A stretch of DNA of 54,031 bases from Lingula anatina (GCF_001039355.2 NW_019775258.1:238641-292671), one strand, 5' to 3'. Positions 24,801-36,082 are shown, counted from the first letter of the stretch. Numbers and translations are program-made. Notes: a model not told the origin generated them from the letters alone.

Positions 24801-27800
24801 CCTTCTCCTGGGCATAGGAGTCTTTTTTTCAGCATATGGAAAACAGAAACATTTTGACATTGGCCGCAAAAAGTTAAATAAATAAGATGAGAAAAATTAA
24901 TATTTTAAACATTATATTTATCAGACTCCTTTTACTATCTTTCCCATTTCCAATTTAAACCAAAATTTGTAGCTGTTACCTTCGCCTGAGATTCAGGAGG
25001 TTAAAGAACAAGAACACCAGCGCCAGAAAGATGCCCGCCCCGCACAAGGCACTGATGGTGTAGAAGGCCACGGGGTCAATGAGAGACCGTTGGATCACCA
25101 CCGAGTATTTGTCGGCAGGCGGTCGGCCATCTGGAATGGGTTCACAGGTAGTTATTTTCTCAATTGTATTTGCGTAGGGTATGAGATGACATTAAAGAAA
25201 GAATAGCTTAAATTTCTAAAAAAAAATCGTTGTAGAAAGAATTAACGCACACTATATGCCTCCAACACTAAACTCCCAACCTGTCCAAAGAAGAGGTTTA
25301 CACTCCTTGCAATTCAGTGACAGCGTGTCGTTGTTTGGATAGTATAACGCCACTGAGGTCATGACGCCATTTTGACATCGGGTGAAGGCAGATATGCCAC
25401 GCCTGTCGCCTGTGTCGGTGAACGAGACTGGACCCTAGAAAAATGTTTTAATTAAACATATTGATATTTCTTCATAATTAAATCTTAAACAAATATTTGC
25501 AAGTTAAACTGTTGATCAGTTCTCGCAACATAAAAAAAACTATAAGGTGTATTGAATTGATAAAATGATAATGATAAATGATATCATAAATGATAAAAGA
25601 AAAAATTCTGATATTAAAAAAAAAACTAGTCTAGTATCACGCATTTATTTCTGTTTTTTAACAGTTCTTTGTCAATATTAGTATCTTGATTCTTACCGAA
25701 ACTCCTTGAAATGTAAGCTTTCCCATGATATCAAAAAACAGGCTTTTCCAAACTGTTCCATTTTCATATCGGAAATTCTCTAAACCACCGGAAGCATTGG
25801 CGGCTGCTTGCAGTGTCAATGCTATCGTCCACACGGTATCGTACATCTGAGGCGCATGCGCACTTCTGGTTACTCGCACGTTCATTTCGTTAGCCTTTTG
25901 GTCATACTGTGCCTCAAATTTCTCGTTGGTCTGTAATTAGAGTAAAATATTATTTGACAAATACACCTACCTCAATATACTAGCAAAATTAATACATTTA
26001 ATGCTAAAAACATTTTTTACACTATTGACAAAAGATGAAATATATCTATGTTCAAATTGGTTGTAACTTACTGTTCCAATGCAAAATCAAACAAAATTAA
26101 CCCGAGAATACAAGTTGATTGGTAAGGACGTAACAATGAATTTTACAGTTCTGTGTCTGTTTTCTTATATATTTTCTTATTATTAAAAATATCATCTCCA
26201 TAATTCAACTTATTCACCAAACCGGAGGTTGACTTGCTGTTGCCAACGATGAAATTCAAGCTGTTAACCGCAAAATATCCATTGACTGCCTCTGTAAGTT
26301 CCTGCACTGTACAATCAGAGAAGTTATGCGACTTCTCCCACCATTGGCTGGTAAAATCACCAACCAGAAGCCACACATATTTTAGCCCGTAGATCTGTTG
26401 CCTGTACGCCTCACAAAACACGTGGTAGGCGATGTCCTCCGAGAAACTGCCAACAATTATCCTTATGTCATTGTCCTGAGGATAAAACAGTGATTGCCCG
26501 ATAAAAACGGATCTCTCTCTCTCTGTGCTTTTTTTTTTTATTTTTCACTTTTTCAAACCTAGCGGTCTGTGTGTATAAGGCTTAATTAAAAATCTTGAAA
26601 AAACAAACATACCTTAGAACTGACACATGTTAAACTGGCAAATCGGTATCACCATACTACTTAAAAATACATAGATGGATTTGGGGAAGTGAGATTCAAA
26701 AAGGCCCCATAGAACGCGTCTAAGATCGTGATCCCTGAAACATGGCGATAAATTAGTTGAAATTCCCAGAAAAATAAACTCAAACTGTTTTTTGCCATTA
26801 ACAGGTGTAACGCGCATTGCATGCCTTAAAAGTCACAACAAAGCAATAGAATGATGTAATAGTACACGTAGCTGCAGTCTGCAACTTACCTTTATTTGCC
26901 GCATCTTATCGGGTAAGTTTGAGTCTTGTATCCTGAAACTGGTAGTGAGGGCTACTTTGATGTTTGCCGCCTCGATGGTGCTCTGTAGAGTGTGGACAGC
27001 CTGAAAACAGAGAAGGATGTATCAGCAACAGCGTGGAATATAAGATAAGGCACATCTGATACTTGTTTTCATACAAATATACCTATTTTATTAGCTTCAT
27101 TCAAGTTTCCCCTGGAGAACCGAAGGAAGAAATCAATTCAAATCATTCTGACATTTTAGCCGACCATCAGATTTTCCAGCCAAAAATTGACAGTGACCCT
27201 AACCCATTTCGTACAATCAATGAATAAATCTTAGTACTGGTTATTGAAAGTTGACCTGGCTTATAATTCCCCAATAAATGAAACACATAAATCAAACATT
27301 TTGATGGCTGAAGCTTATCTTAAATTGGGTATCGCGGACGAATGTATTGAAAGATTAGTTTCAGTATGGCAAGTATATATCCGATCGATTTCGATCACGT
27401 TTGAAAAATATCGTTATCCAATTGTATAGAAAAATTCTGACAGAGACGTTCAGTGAATAGGCAGAAACGAATCAAAGGAAAAACAAAACAGCAAAAAACA
27501 TTTGTGTTATAAAAAGCAGGAGCTTTACATTACCAAAGCACCGTCCTATGACAACCATCAGTCGAATCTCAACCGGCTTTCCTTGTTAGTATTCACACAA
27601 CAAGGAAAAGATTGAGTTATGTCCCAAAAAGCCACACACACACACAACTTCACAAAACCCACATCCAATACAGACATAACAACACCAAAATTATTTTTCT
27701 TCCACCACAGAACAGAGAGCTATAATTTTACTCCGTCCATATTAACCTGAGAACTCTTTCTCTCCAGATATCTTCTCAGATTGTTTACAGCCTATAACAA

Positions 27801-29345
27801 AAATCGATACCATATTGTCCAAATACACAGGTGTCTTTAGGAACATGGAATTCTTTCTGTGGCGATTGTTACTTTTAACCTTCATTAACATGAATGTAAA
27901 TGAATAATATCCATTAGGGACCTACCATCAATGATACAAATAAATAAAAGAAGAATAATAATAAAAAACAAAATAGCATGTTTTCATCAACACTGACCGG
28001 TCAATCAATACACCGAGGAGGAGTCATCTCTTTAGGATAATCAACCAACTAAAAAGCAATCAGCCCACCAATCAATCAACCAAACAGTTAATAAACAACC
28101 AGATCAAATAATAAACAAATCAATCAATCGATCGATCGGTACATTAATCATTCAATTTATCATTCATTTCATTTCATCACCGATCGGTCAGTTACATAGC
28201 CTCCCACTCTGCAAGGCTGCTCAAAATTCATTTATTCATGCAGTCGATTAATGGTCATTAATATATTGGACTCTATCTATCCGTAAACAATTATACACCA
28301 ATAGACCGCCTCTCCATTCCGCCAGTGCACATAGCAGCCACACACCAAAATTAATAAACAAAAAGGCATTTAAAGAAACTCTGTAAATAAACCGAACTTC
28401 CAATTCACAGCGCATGCGCCCTACCCAAATTAATTTTAAAAAAAGCAATGGAGAATGACGCTTAGTTATAAAGCATCGGCAAATAAACATGCATATTACT
28501 GAAGTGTATGGTGCAGAGAGCCTGTAAGTGTGTAAACAAAGCCATTAAGTGATCAATAACCTGCTATTAACAAAGCTTTTTCAGCAAGATAATCAGAGAA
28601 GTTCCGGGTCTACAATTACCAAATTATACTGCTCGTGATCTTCGTGTATTATAGCCACTGTGTTCCAGTTGAAATGTTGGATGAATTTCTTCTGCGCCGC
28701 GTTGTGGGAGACATCAGCCGCAGCCAGGCGGTAGAAGGTGGGGAAAGTCTCCCTGTCGCTCAAGGCAGGGGCGGACGAAGCGTGGGACACCTGAAACCAT
28801 TATCAACAAATAAATAAAATAAGTAAATAAATAAATAACATAAATTAAATAAATGAATAGCAATTCTGTTTACCTTGCTCAACACACGGACGTTTTGGTT
28901 TCGGGGTTCGGGGATAACCCCCCCCCCCCCTAATGAACTCTCGAAGATAAGATATATCATATTAAAGACCATTTTAATGATACATTCATAACACTCTGTG
29001 GGCTATCTCAGGGTGCAGAGGAGATTAACATAGCTATGGCAATGTTTCAAAATCGAACCCCTCCATTATCTGTGGTATCTTGGACCCGTCACTGGCGCAC
29101 AACCAGACTCAATAATATGAACCTAAGAAAAAAATAACTCACTGAATTCTTTAACTCACTGTCAGTCCTCTTTTTTAATGACAAAGTCGCAAAACAAATT
29201 ATTATCTTACAAAGAGAAGATTCCAGTACTCTACAATTTGTCCAATCATGCTGGTGACGTCACTGCACGAGCTCCCGAACAACATCATCAGCTGCTCTGT
29301 GTAGACCATGTCGTAGAACGCGTCAGCACCCGTACCAGGGTCACA
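21233..29345 (-). CDS. GABBR2-like: gene B: GABA-B receptor, subunit 2-like (5' partial)
   Basis: Fourteen exons on the - strand join in frame to 942 residues plus stop. The model starts inside the flytrap domain at CDPGTGADAFYDMVY and carries FGSSCSD, ALSDRETFPTFYR, IRIIVGSFSED, YDTVW, seven membrane segments (YIKLSSPKLNN before TM2, FAKTWRV-like MFTKTYRVHQI after TM3, NDSRYIGLSVYN before TM6, LLFVPK after TM7), a coiled coil over the next two exons and a 205-residue tail ending ETSDV. The transmembrane half resembles human GABBR2 most. The receptor keeps both the TM3 Cys (PTVCT) and the loop-2 Cys (LHCHS). At subunit 1 ligand positions it has Ala for His, Ser for Tyr and His for Glu, as expected for the G-protein-coupling, non-binding subunit. 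The first roughly 80-90 residues (signal peptide and first flytrap strands) were not located upstream. Subunit assignment is by eye. Confidence 0.9.
22064..22191 (-). CDS. GABBR2-like: gene B exon: coiled coil part 2
   Basis: 128 nt, phase 0 to 2 (LEREISRLQILLDLPSDRL...RRRRQSS). Donor is a consensus gtaagt. The RRRR run resembles an ER-retention signal, but such a signal sits in subunit 1 in vertebrates. Confidence 0.82.
22567..22722 (-). CDS. GABBR2-like: gene B exon: coiled coil part 1
   Basis: 52 codons, phase 0 to 0 (IHALVKSSGNPVITT...EKLFRAEVQNKTFKSELAE). Heptad-like spacing suggests the C-terminal heterodimer coiled coil. Confidence 0.85.
23034..23372 (-). CDS. GABBR2-like: gene B exon: TM5-TM7
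   Basis: 113 codons, phase 0 to 0. HCHSQQQNIWLGVFYTYKGL, then NDSRYIGLSVYNVVVM and LCLLFVPK are diagnostic of GABA-B receptors and closest to subunit 2. Confidence 0.93.
23685..23807 (-). CDS. GABBR2-like: gene B exon: TM4
   Basis: 41 codons, phase 0 to 0: LLKDKHLFFIIGALLVFDSA, then WALADPM. Donor gtgtgt. Confidence 0.9.
24124..24240 (-). CDS. GABBR2-like: gene B exon: TM3
   Basis: 39 codons, phase 0 to 0: VRAFLFAAGFSLAFGAMFTK, then TYRVHQI. Confidence 0.92.
24478..24610 (-). CDS. GABBR2-like: gene B exon: TM2
   Basis: 133 nt, phase 2 to 0 (YIKLSSPKLNNVAVIG...). Identical in length and phase to gene A exon 9. It ends PTVCT with the conserved TM3 cysteine. Confidence 0.92.
24611..24645. repeat. 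(AAAT)/(TTAA) tract in gene B intron
   Basis: Tetranucleotide-rich A/T array directly upstream of the TM2 exon acceptor. Confidence 0.8.
24980..25130 (-). CDS. GABBR2-like: gene B exon: linker and TM1
   Basis: 151 nt, phase 1 to 2. GRPPADKYSVVIQRS matches the family's PPAD linker, followed by TM1 and LNLRRR. Confidence 0.9.
25281..25434 (-). CDS. GABBR2-like: gene B exon: flytrap end
   Basis: 154 nt, phase 0 to 1 (GPVSFTDTGDRRGISAFTRC...), matching the family's G.V.F...G.R block. Confidence 0.88.
25697..25930 (-). CDS. GABBR2-like: gene B exon: flytrap lobe 2
   Basis: 78 codons, phase 0 to 0, with HAPQMYDTVWTIALTLQAA equivalent to the EAPLAYDAIW helix of subunit 1; the key Glu is His here. 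Acceptor attacag, donor gtaaga. Confidence 0.9.
26218..26475 (-). CDS. GABBR2-like: gene B exon: flytrap lobe 2
   Basis: 86 codons, phase 0 to 0. DNDIRIIVGSFSEDIAYHVF, then YGLKYVWLLVGDF and CTVQELTEAVNGYF all align with the family. Acceptor atcctcag, donor gtgaat. Confidence 0.9.
26890..27000 (-). CDS. GABBR2-like: gene B exon: flytrap domain
   Basis: 37 codons, phase 0 to 0 (AVHTLQSTIEAANIKVALTT...MRQIK). Acceptor ttttcag, donor gtaagt. The upstream intron is about 1.6 kb. Confidence 0.85.
27990..28140. repeat. AATC/ATCG-rich degenerate repeat
   Basis: An intron segment of gene B with recurrent AATCA and CAATC words, ending in atcgatcgatcgg. Confidence 0.5.
28620..28790 (-). CDS. GABBR2-like: gene B exon: flytrap lobe 1
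   Basis: 57 codons, phase 0 to 0: VSHASSAPALSDRETFPTFY, then WNTVAIIHED. ALSDR and FPTFYR are strongly conserved in GABA-B receptors. Donor gtaatt. Confidence 0.88.
28805..28860. repeat. (AAAT)n microsatellite
   Basis: Imperfect AAAT repeats in the intron next to the exon at 28620-28790, followed about 60 bp later by a C12 tract (about 28919-28930). Confidence 0.8.
29211..29345 (-). CDS. GABBR2-like: gene B first recognised exon: flytrap lobe 1
   Basis: 45 codons, phase 0 to 0, from CDPGTGADAF to EYWNLLF. Acceptor gcatttcag, donor gtaaga. It begins at the same Cys codon as gene A exon 2, so the missing upstream exon should end in phase 0. Confidence 0.88.
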
Positions 29346-30880
29346 CTGAAATGCAGAAAAATTTAAGTTTTCAGGTCTATCAGGTTTACTTTTTTCTATG
29401 AAATAATTGATGTCAAACATTCATTCTCTTCGCTTTTTTTCGTCTTTTCTTCTCACTGCAGATTTTTAAATGCGGATCTTGACTTACAGGTACAGATTTT
29501 TGTACCTTTAATACCCATTTTATCATGATTGGTGATTCAATTACTAAAAAAAAAAACTTCTTTTTGTTTGTGAACTACTTAAAAGTGTATAATCGAGTTA
29601 CACGGTAATTTGTACGTCACAAAACACTTAATACAAAACAATACATAAGTATTTGATTACATTTTCACGGAAATGTAGCAACATGCAGACATTTCTTTTA
29701 CCTACAATGTGTTTTTCACCTTTCACTCACCCATGGCTTAGCTGAAAGCAGGATCAAACAAAAAGCAATTTGTAACTTAAATAATAAATAATAAAGTCAT
29801 GACTTCTGTGATACCTTTAAGAATACAACGGAACAGGAAGATACACGTGTTTCATAAGCCATTATTTTGATATCTGATTATAGATGACTAAGTTGAAACC
29901 CGGTCAATATTGTCAACAACGAAAATGATAGCTGGTTACTTAATATTGACCGTGGGTAAAGTTCATGGACGAGAAGCTATAAACAGCCTCTATTGTAATG
30001 CTTTGTTTCTAAAGTGTAAAATTATACTAGCACATTCACTTTACCGTTTGTAGCTATGGGCAGTGGCTTAGAATGACAATGCTCGTTTTGAATAATCGTT
30101 GATTTTTTTTTGGTCCCTTATATAATTACGCCAAGAAAGGTCTAGGATGGGAATCTTAGGAAAACGAAAACAGTGGAAGACGTAGAAACGCTTGGTCAAG
30201 AAACAAAGAAAATAGATGAATGTACGTTACCTACAGGACCCCGTGTATGCGAATGTTAAATTATTTTTCTTTAATTGAATTTGTTTAATGCATATTCTTG
30301 TTCAACTAATTCACCTTCTGTGTCTTTTCAATTTCACGTTATTAACTTATCGATGTAATTCGTGTTGCACTATACGAATATGTATTAAAATTTAATTTTG
30401 GTATTCACATTAAATATTGTAAACCGCCAGCCTGCCTCTACATGTAGTTTTACGGTAGTAAGGACACACTTCGAGGGAAGTAATTAAGGAGGACATAGAT
30501 ACTAAGCTACATGTATGAGATACAGACATAAGGACGTTGTAAATGGCCCGTTTTCAGCCTCGGAGAAAACAAAGAGACAAGATGTTGATTTTTGTATTAG
30601 GACAATTCCACCCCCCCCCCGGACAATCCCCCCTTACACCTCCCCCCCAAATCTCTCTCCTGGATACCCCCCCCCCCCCCCCCCGGACAATCCCCCTTCA
30701 CCCTCCTGTAAGGAACATCATATGTGATATTTAATCAAAACTTATCTCCGGTAGAGGTTGGGTTAACATAATCTCACTCATCCAGATATCCCTTTGGTGA
30801 ACTAACTGACACCTTTTACTGTTTTACATTCCTTAATCACGTTGTCTGCCTTTAAAGNCCATTAGACAAGCATATATTAT
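29346..30880. other. non-coding stretch upstream of recognised gene B exons
   Basis: Probably intron or 5' flank of gene B. It contains an inverted repeat (29902-29911 with 29942-29951), C-rich tracts (30609-30684) and a single ambiguous base at 30858. The expected first exon of gene B, ending in an NDSK-like motif at a phase 0 donor, was not found here. Confidence 0.5.
30609..30690. repeat. C-rich low-complexity tract
   Basis: Several C7 to C18 runs in one cluster. ORFs through it encode only Pro-rich nonsense. Confidence 0.85.
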
Positions 30881-31722
30881 ATTAGTACATGTACTTACCT
30901 TTATCCGTCTTTTTGTCAGAAAAGAAAACGTCATTCTTATAACTATAAGCAGCTGGGCATGGATCACGTAATTTACATAACGTTGTTTCGTGAATGGTTA
31001 ATTTAGTAACGCATACCCAGTAACAATATCTATCGAAACATTTGGTCGTGGGAAATACAGTTGATAAAATACGTACTGATAGGTTCATTATTTCTACAGA
31101 AAACCATTCATATGTTATGCAAAATTAAAGGGCGCGCCAAATATAATACCGCTGAAAGACATGCAGTCTTTTTTTTACCTCTATACGGAACGCATGGGCT
31201 GGAGGATTCTGTATACTTTATAGGAAACTGTCTCACAAATTATAATGTTGTTTTACCGAATGTTTGTTAAGAATAACGCCTCTCTATCGCAACGCAAAAG
31301 GAAACCTATAATCAAATTTGATGCAGTCGATTAAGAATTGATTCCAATGACAATTCAGGTATTTCTATGAGAAGTTGACATGTGCAATACATCGTTTTGT
31401 GCTCTATCTGACATCATAATTTCGCAGCACATCACCACTCATTGTAGACGTGAAATCAGCGTGAGATCGTTCAAGACGGAGATGATAAAAAGTTTCACCT
31501 CACCTCATCGGGTACTGACTTTAATTGTCGATTTAGTTAAATGTCAGTGTTAATACTGATACTTCAATGCTAATTGGTTTTAAGCAAGAAATAGGCATTA
31601 TCGGCGCTGGAGCGTGTCTGCGTGGTCTTGATTTCTAAGATAAGAGGAGACAAAGCGTCTGATCTCGGCGTATGGGTACAGTTGATAACCAGGTGAAAGT
31701 ATGATCTAGATGAATGTCTTAC

Positions 31723-31794
31723 CTTGTAGCTTAAGTTGCCGCGTTGACGTACAATTTGTTCAATTTCTTTGGACATTTTCATCATGCGCATAAT
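31723..31794 (-). CDS. exon-like ORF of unknown affiliation
   Basis: 24 codons (IMRMMKMSKEIEQIVRQRGN, then LSYK) lie between a weak ttattag acceptor and a good gtaaga donor and are phase 0 at both ends. It could in principle join gene B at CDPG, since gene A also has Lys just before that junction. It does not otherwise resemble the flytrap start, so this is a weak candidate. Confidence 0.2.
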
Positions 31795-33137
31795 CTAATA
31801 AAGTCCATGGTTAAAGGCAAGTGATATTTTAAGCGTTGCTAGTGCATGTGTTCTCATGTTCTCCTACATTTTACTGTTCTGGTTGTATTAAGGTTGTGCC
31901 CAGGTCAATTTCCGAGTGTAACGGGGATTCAAGAGGGCAATAAATAAAGCTGAAATAAAGCTAATTTTGTAACACCTCCGTGAGATTTGTTGAGATTAAC
32001 CCATAGTGCTACTTGAATCGTACTTGGATCGAAGTGAGTTTTTATTTTTGTCAAATGAAGAATTAACAGTGGTTTCATCGTGCGGTGCTCTGTTTAGACG
32101 TGAATGCGAAACGCACCAAGCAAACTACATATGCATGTAACATCAAAGGCGACTACGTCGCCGTGGCTGTAACACTGTAAGGGAATTGCACACTCTAAAT
32201 ACTAACGCAATACCGAAAACCGGAGGCACATGTAGTTTAATAGTCTGTTATCGGACAAGAAATATATAATATTCCTTGTGATACAATAACTATACACGAA
32301 GGGGGAGAGCACCTAAGACAGTTCAGAATTATCCAAGACCATACTAACGATTTGCAATGTTGAGAGTACATATAATTCTATTTTGGAGGGTGGAACGTTT
32401 TTATAGGTTTATATTATTAAGCTTCAGTTTACTTTACTTTGTACAAAGTCGTTTCGATTGCACTGAACCCTACGGCTTGCTACTGCATGTCGAAGAAAAG
32501 AGATCTAGAATTCACTACCAGGTAATGTTCGCAATAAGAAACCAGTGTCTACTAGCTGAAACCGGGGAAAACAGTCTACATTCTGAAGTGTGCTTATATA
32601 GCTGGTACTTCATTAATTAGTTTACTGACAACTGAAGTTGTTGTTTTGAAAGGGTCAAGCAGTGAAAAGAAAGGGTCGACATTAGCTTTTCTAATTGTCT
32701 ACCATCGTAAATCCACTGGCACGTATTTACATACTTGAGCACATTTACTTGAGACTTGTGCAACTGTCGCTCACATGTATAAAATTATAGGAACTGAGAT
32801 GTACATACAGTAGGTGTGACGCCTGGAAAAACATTGAAAGCAGTTGCACTTGTGAATCACAATTATAATAATAATTCAAAACCATACACATACGTCAGTT
32901 GAAATGAACATGATATTTCACGCCTAATTGACTATGGATATACACACCAGGTGCCGTGATTTTCTGAATAACAGCAATCTACTAATAGTTTGGCAAATAT
33001 GACAAGCAGTTGCATCTACGAAACAAATGACAAATATCTAGACGATGTTAATGGTAACGTTTTAACCACGTATAACCGACCATGTACGCCCATTTATGAA
33101 ACGTAAGAACATTTTGGTAACACTTACACAGCGATAA

Positions 33138-33341
33138 TTAAGCTTTACATGAAACTGGCATTCGTAAATACACGACCAGAATGATTTGATAGAGGGCTTT
33201 GGTCCAGTTTTGTGTTTCCATTGCCTGGTACAGCACATTGGCGGGATGCTCGCTGATCCTCATCGGATTCACCTCGTTAGTAGCGCATGTCGTATTATGA
33301 TATATGATCCTCCCCGCTGCATTCATCCACGGGACGGACAG
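33138..33341 (-). CDS. exon-like ORF of unknown protein, possibly decayed
   Basis: An open frame with coding-like codon use (LSVPWMNAAGRIIYHNTTCA, then NPMRISEHPANVLYQAMETQ). A possible cag acceptor ends at 33342 and the frame closes at 33138. In the same frame, upstream, PQVAEQAEMILAYAKCERYW also looks coding but is separated by three consecutive stops (TAA TGA TGA). No family was recognised. It could be an exon of an upstream gene on the - strand or a pseudogene fragment. Confidence 0.25.
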   Translation of the reverse strand: MSVPWMNAAGRIIYHNTTCATNEVNPMRISEHPANVLYQAMETQNWTKALYQIILVVYLRMPVSCKA

Positions 33342-33560
33342 CTGATGCTCGTATCCATCAAGATTGGAAAAATTGGCGCAAAATGCTCATCATTAACCGG
33401 GATCCCAGTAACGTTCACACTTGGCATAAGCTAAAATCATTTCGGCCTGTTCTGCAACCTGGGGTGTTTTAAACGTGCAAAGCAACCTGAGGAGGTCATA
33501 TATAGAATTTCGTATAACATTAATGCGACAATCAACAATAAAAATAATGAAGGAATACAT

Positions 33561-33563
33561 GAA

Positions 33564-33602
<39 letters not shown>

Positions 33603-33604
33603 AT
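33561..33604. repeat. (AAAT)n microsatellite
   Basis: About eleven near-perfect AAAT units. Confidence 0.92.
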
Positions 33605-34267
33605 TGTTGAATTCAATGATAGCCTAAAGGTGTGGCGCCAGACAAAATGGGCAAAGATTGACTAAAGGACGCCACGTCCATAGTCACTGAAGAAAACTTT
33701 GAAGCAATTAACAAAGCCGAGCATTTCCGGGGAAAAGTGTAGTCTTATATAACACCAATTACCTTGATCGATTTTGGATGGACAAAATGAAGTTTGATGT
33801 AAAAAGTGTTCAGAATAAAGTTATAAGTGCCTACAACTTAGACATTTTAGCAACAAACATATACATCAATAACATCTGCCCCATACTCCTCTAAACCGAA
33901 TAACTTGAACGGCAACCTGATAGGTAAATAGTGCAAATTAGACAACAAAATACATTTTCTCCTGGCAGACGCTTGGATTGGGCGTACGTCAGCTGCGGGA
34001 TATGTCTTTAAATTACTTTGATCTCGGCAAGCGCTCACTACGGTATTTACACATGTCAGATTAAGAGTTTGAGAGCAGGGCTGGAACGTGGCGTAAAATT
34101 GGTGGTGGATAGCTCTCATAATTAGCGGGCTTGTTTATAAATATTGCGCTTCTGAAGGGGAATAAGGTAAAAAGACGAATTGAGTGGATCTTTAAATATC
34201 AAATTAAATTGATATGAAAGAGACAAGTCAAGGGTAAACATTTTAATTATATTATATGTATCGAATT

Positions 34268-34339
34268 ATTATTCCAGCGATGAAATGTGTGTGTATGTGT
34301 GTTCTTGGACGTTTTGTATCAGCTGACGCAAGTTTTGTG
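34268..34339 (+). repeat. 72-bp dispersed repeat, copy 1
   Basis: Aligned without gaps to 36011-36082, with only three mismatches in 72 bp. It contains a TG-rich core and catcagctgacgcaag-like 3' part. The flanks are unrelated. Confidence 0.85.
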
Positions 34340-34667
34340 GATGAGGTTATAAATAACTATGGCGACATTTTATGTACAAAACAAGGCGTCTTTTCGTCAA
34401 AGTAGCAGTGATTGTATCTCTTCGACATGTTAAGAGGAAGCAACACACTTGAATCCACATAGATAAAAAAGTTATTTCAGAAAACTGGGAGGTCTCGCCC
34501 TTGTTATCGATGTGAATTATTTTGGTCAATCATTTATCTTGACCGGTGCTTCAAACTGACACCTTTCAGCTTCTACTTACATACCGACCATTTATCTTCA
34601 AGTGCCACTGGGTTAACTAAGGATACCTAGAGTGTGCAAGATTCAATAGGTCACCTCATACACAAAT

Positions 34668-34732
34668 AATTTAATTTAATTTAATTTAATTTAATCTAAT
34701 TTGATTTAATTCAATTTAATTTAATCTGATTT
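34668..34732. repeat. (TTTAA)n pentanucleotide repeat
   Basis: Imperfect AATTT/TTTAA units with scattered C and G substitutions. Confidence 0.9.
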
Positions 34733-36010
34733 ACGTCCATACACAGGTGGTCTTTCATCGCTTTTTGATTGTTTCCCAAATTTCCACTGTTAACTAATTT
34801 TCGTGTTTTGTTAACCTGAAGTGGCAGAGGCAGTAGAAATCTGAAAAAAATTTAAGATGTGCCACGATGTCGTTATTATGGCTTTGTAAACTGTGCTCAA
34901 ATGAAGTGATTTTGGTGAAAATGATATAACCACAAGATTACAGAAGCAGCATTACACTGTAAGACAGTTCCTTTAGACACAGTAATCGATCTGATAATGT
35001 CTATGACACGCTGCTTCCCACAGTTCGTGCACAGCATACCCGACTACTTGTTTGCGAATATCAAAACCTTCTGTGCAGGCATTGCCTAAGTATGGTGCCA
35101 TTTTACAGAACCGTGCATTGTCATAGTTAAAAACATCATTTAATAGGCACTGTTACACCTGACTAAACGTATAAAAACTATTTATATATATTGTTTTAAT
35201 ATATTTGTTTCATACAGTATTTTTGCAAAAAACAGTATTATATTTTTCAGTAACATGTGTGCCCTCCCCTGGTTGAAATATAAGCCTGTACCCTCTTCCT
35301 ACGAAACCTCGAATGCGGACCTGAGGCCACCTTTTTCCATTCTTTCACCACTGATGCTTTTAACTCTATGGTGGTGGTAGGCTGGGGCTGGTAGATATGA
35401 AATCGCCTGTCCAATTCACCCAAAGCATGTTTAATGGTCTAGATCTAGATTGTAGATTCTGGCCATGGAAGAGTCTGGATCTGTTCCTGCCGCAATTTCA
35501 CCTGTGCTAGCGTGGCAGTATGACGACGGGCATTGCCTTGCAGGAGCACAGATTGTATAACCCTAGGACTTCACCTCTGCACCACAGGCCAGTCAGGCTT
35601 CCACTAATCACCGCCATCCCCGTGAGTTCTATCTTGAAATTACCACTTACGCTCTCCCAAACCATAACAGTGTGTCAATGACAATGAACGATTGCATGAC
35701 CCCTGACCAGATCAGACAACCAACCGTGGCTGAATGTTTATATGGAATTCAGTCTCTCAAACTTGGTTTTCTGATTCCAGTGACCACTAGTATTAATTAA
35801 GATTATTAATTCCTGCAAAACTTTTTTCCCAATTTGCGATCACCATATTTTTGAAAATTTAAGGCTAGCCATTGACTGAAATGACTCAAGCGTATCAGTA
35901 CTCTAAAGAAGGAATGAGAAGTTGGTCTGTCAATGTCAATGTGTACATTTTGGTCACTTTAAATCACTGTGGTCAAAACAAAAACTTGCGTTTCTATTTG
36001 TAGCCAATAT

Positions 36011-36082
36011 ATTATTCCAGCGATGACATGTGTGTGTATGTGTGTTCTTGGACCTTTTGTATCAGCTGACGCAAGTTTTCTG
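36011..36082 (+). repeat. 72-bp dispersed repeat, copy 2
   Basis: Direct-orientation second copy of 34268-34339, 1743 bp downstream. Confidence 0.85.

Noticed and set aside
29035-29075. tRNA B-box-like word (ggggttcgattttg on the - strand)
   Set aside because: No A box, acceptor stem or anticodon arm could be folded around it.
30515-30734. Pro-rich + strand ORFs
   Set aside because: Translation of C tracts only.
30882-31088. Cys-containing - strand ORF ending at a good donor (gataaag|gtaagt)
   Set aside because: Its donor phase (1) cannot join the phase 0 start of gene B, its codon use is AT-rich unlike the receptor exons, and no acceptor is convincing. It is mentioned only as a weak part of the upstream exon-like cluster.
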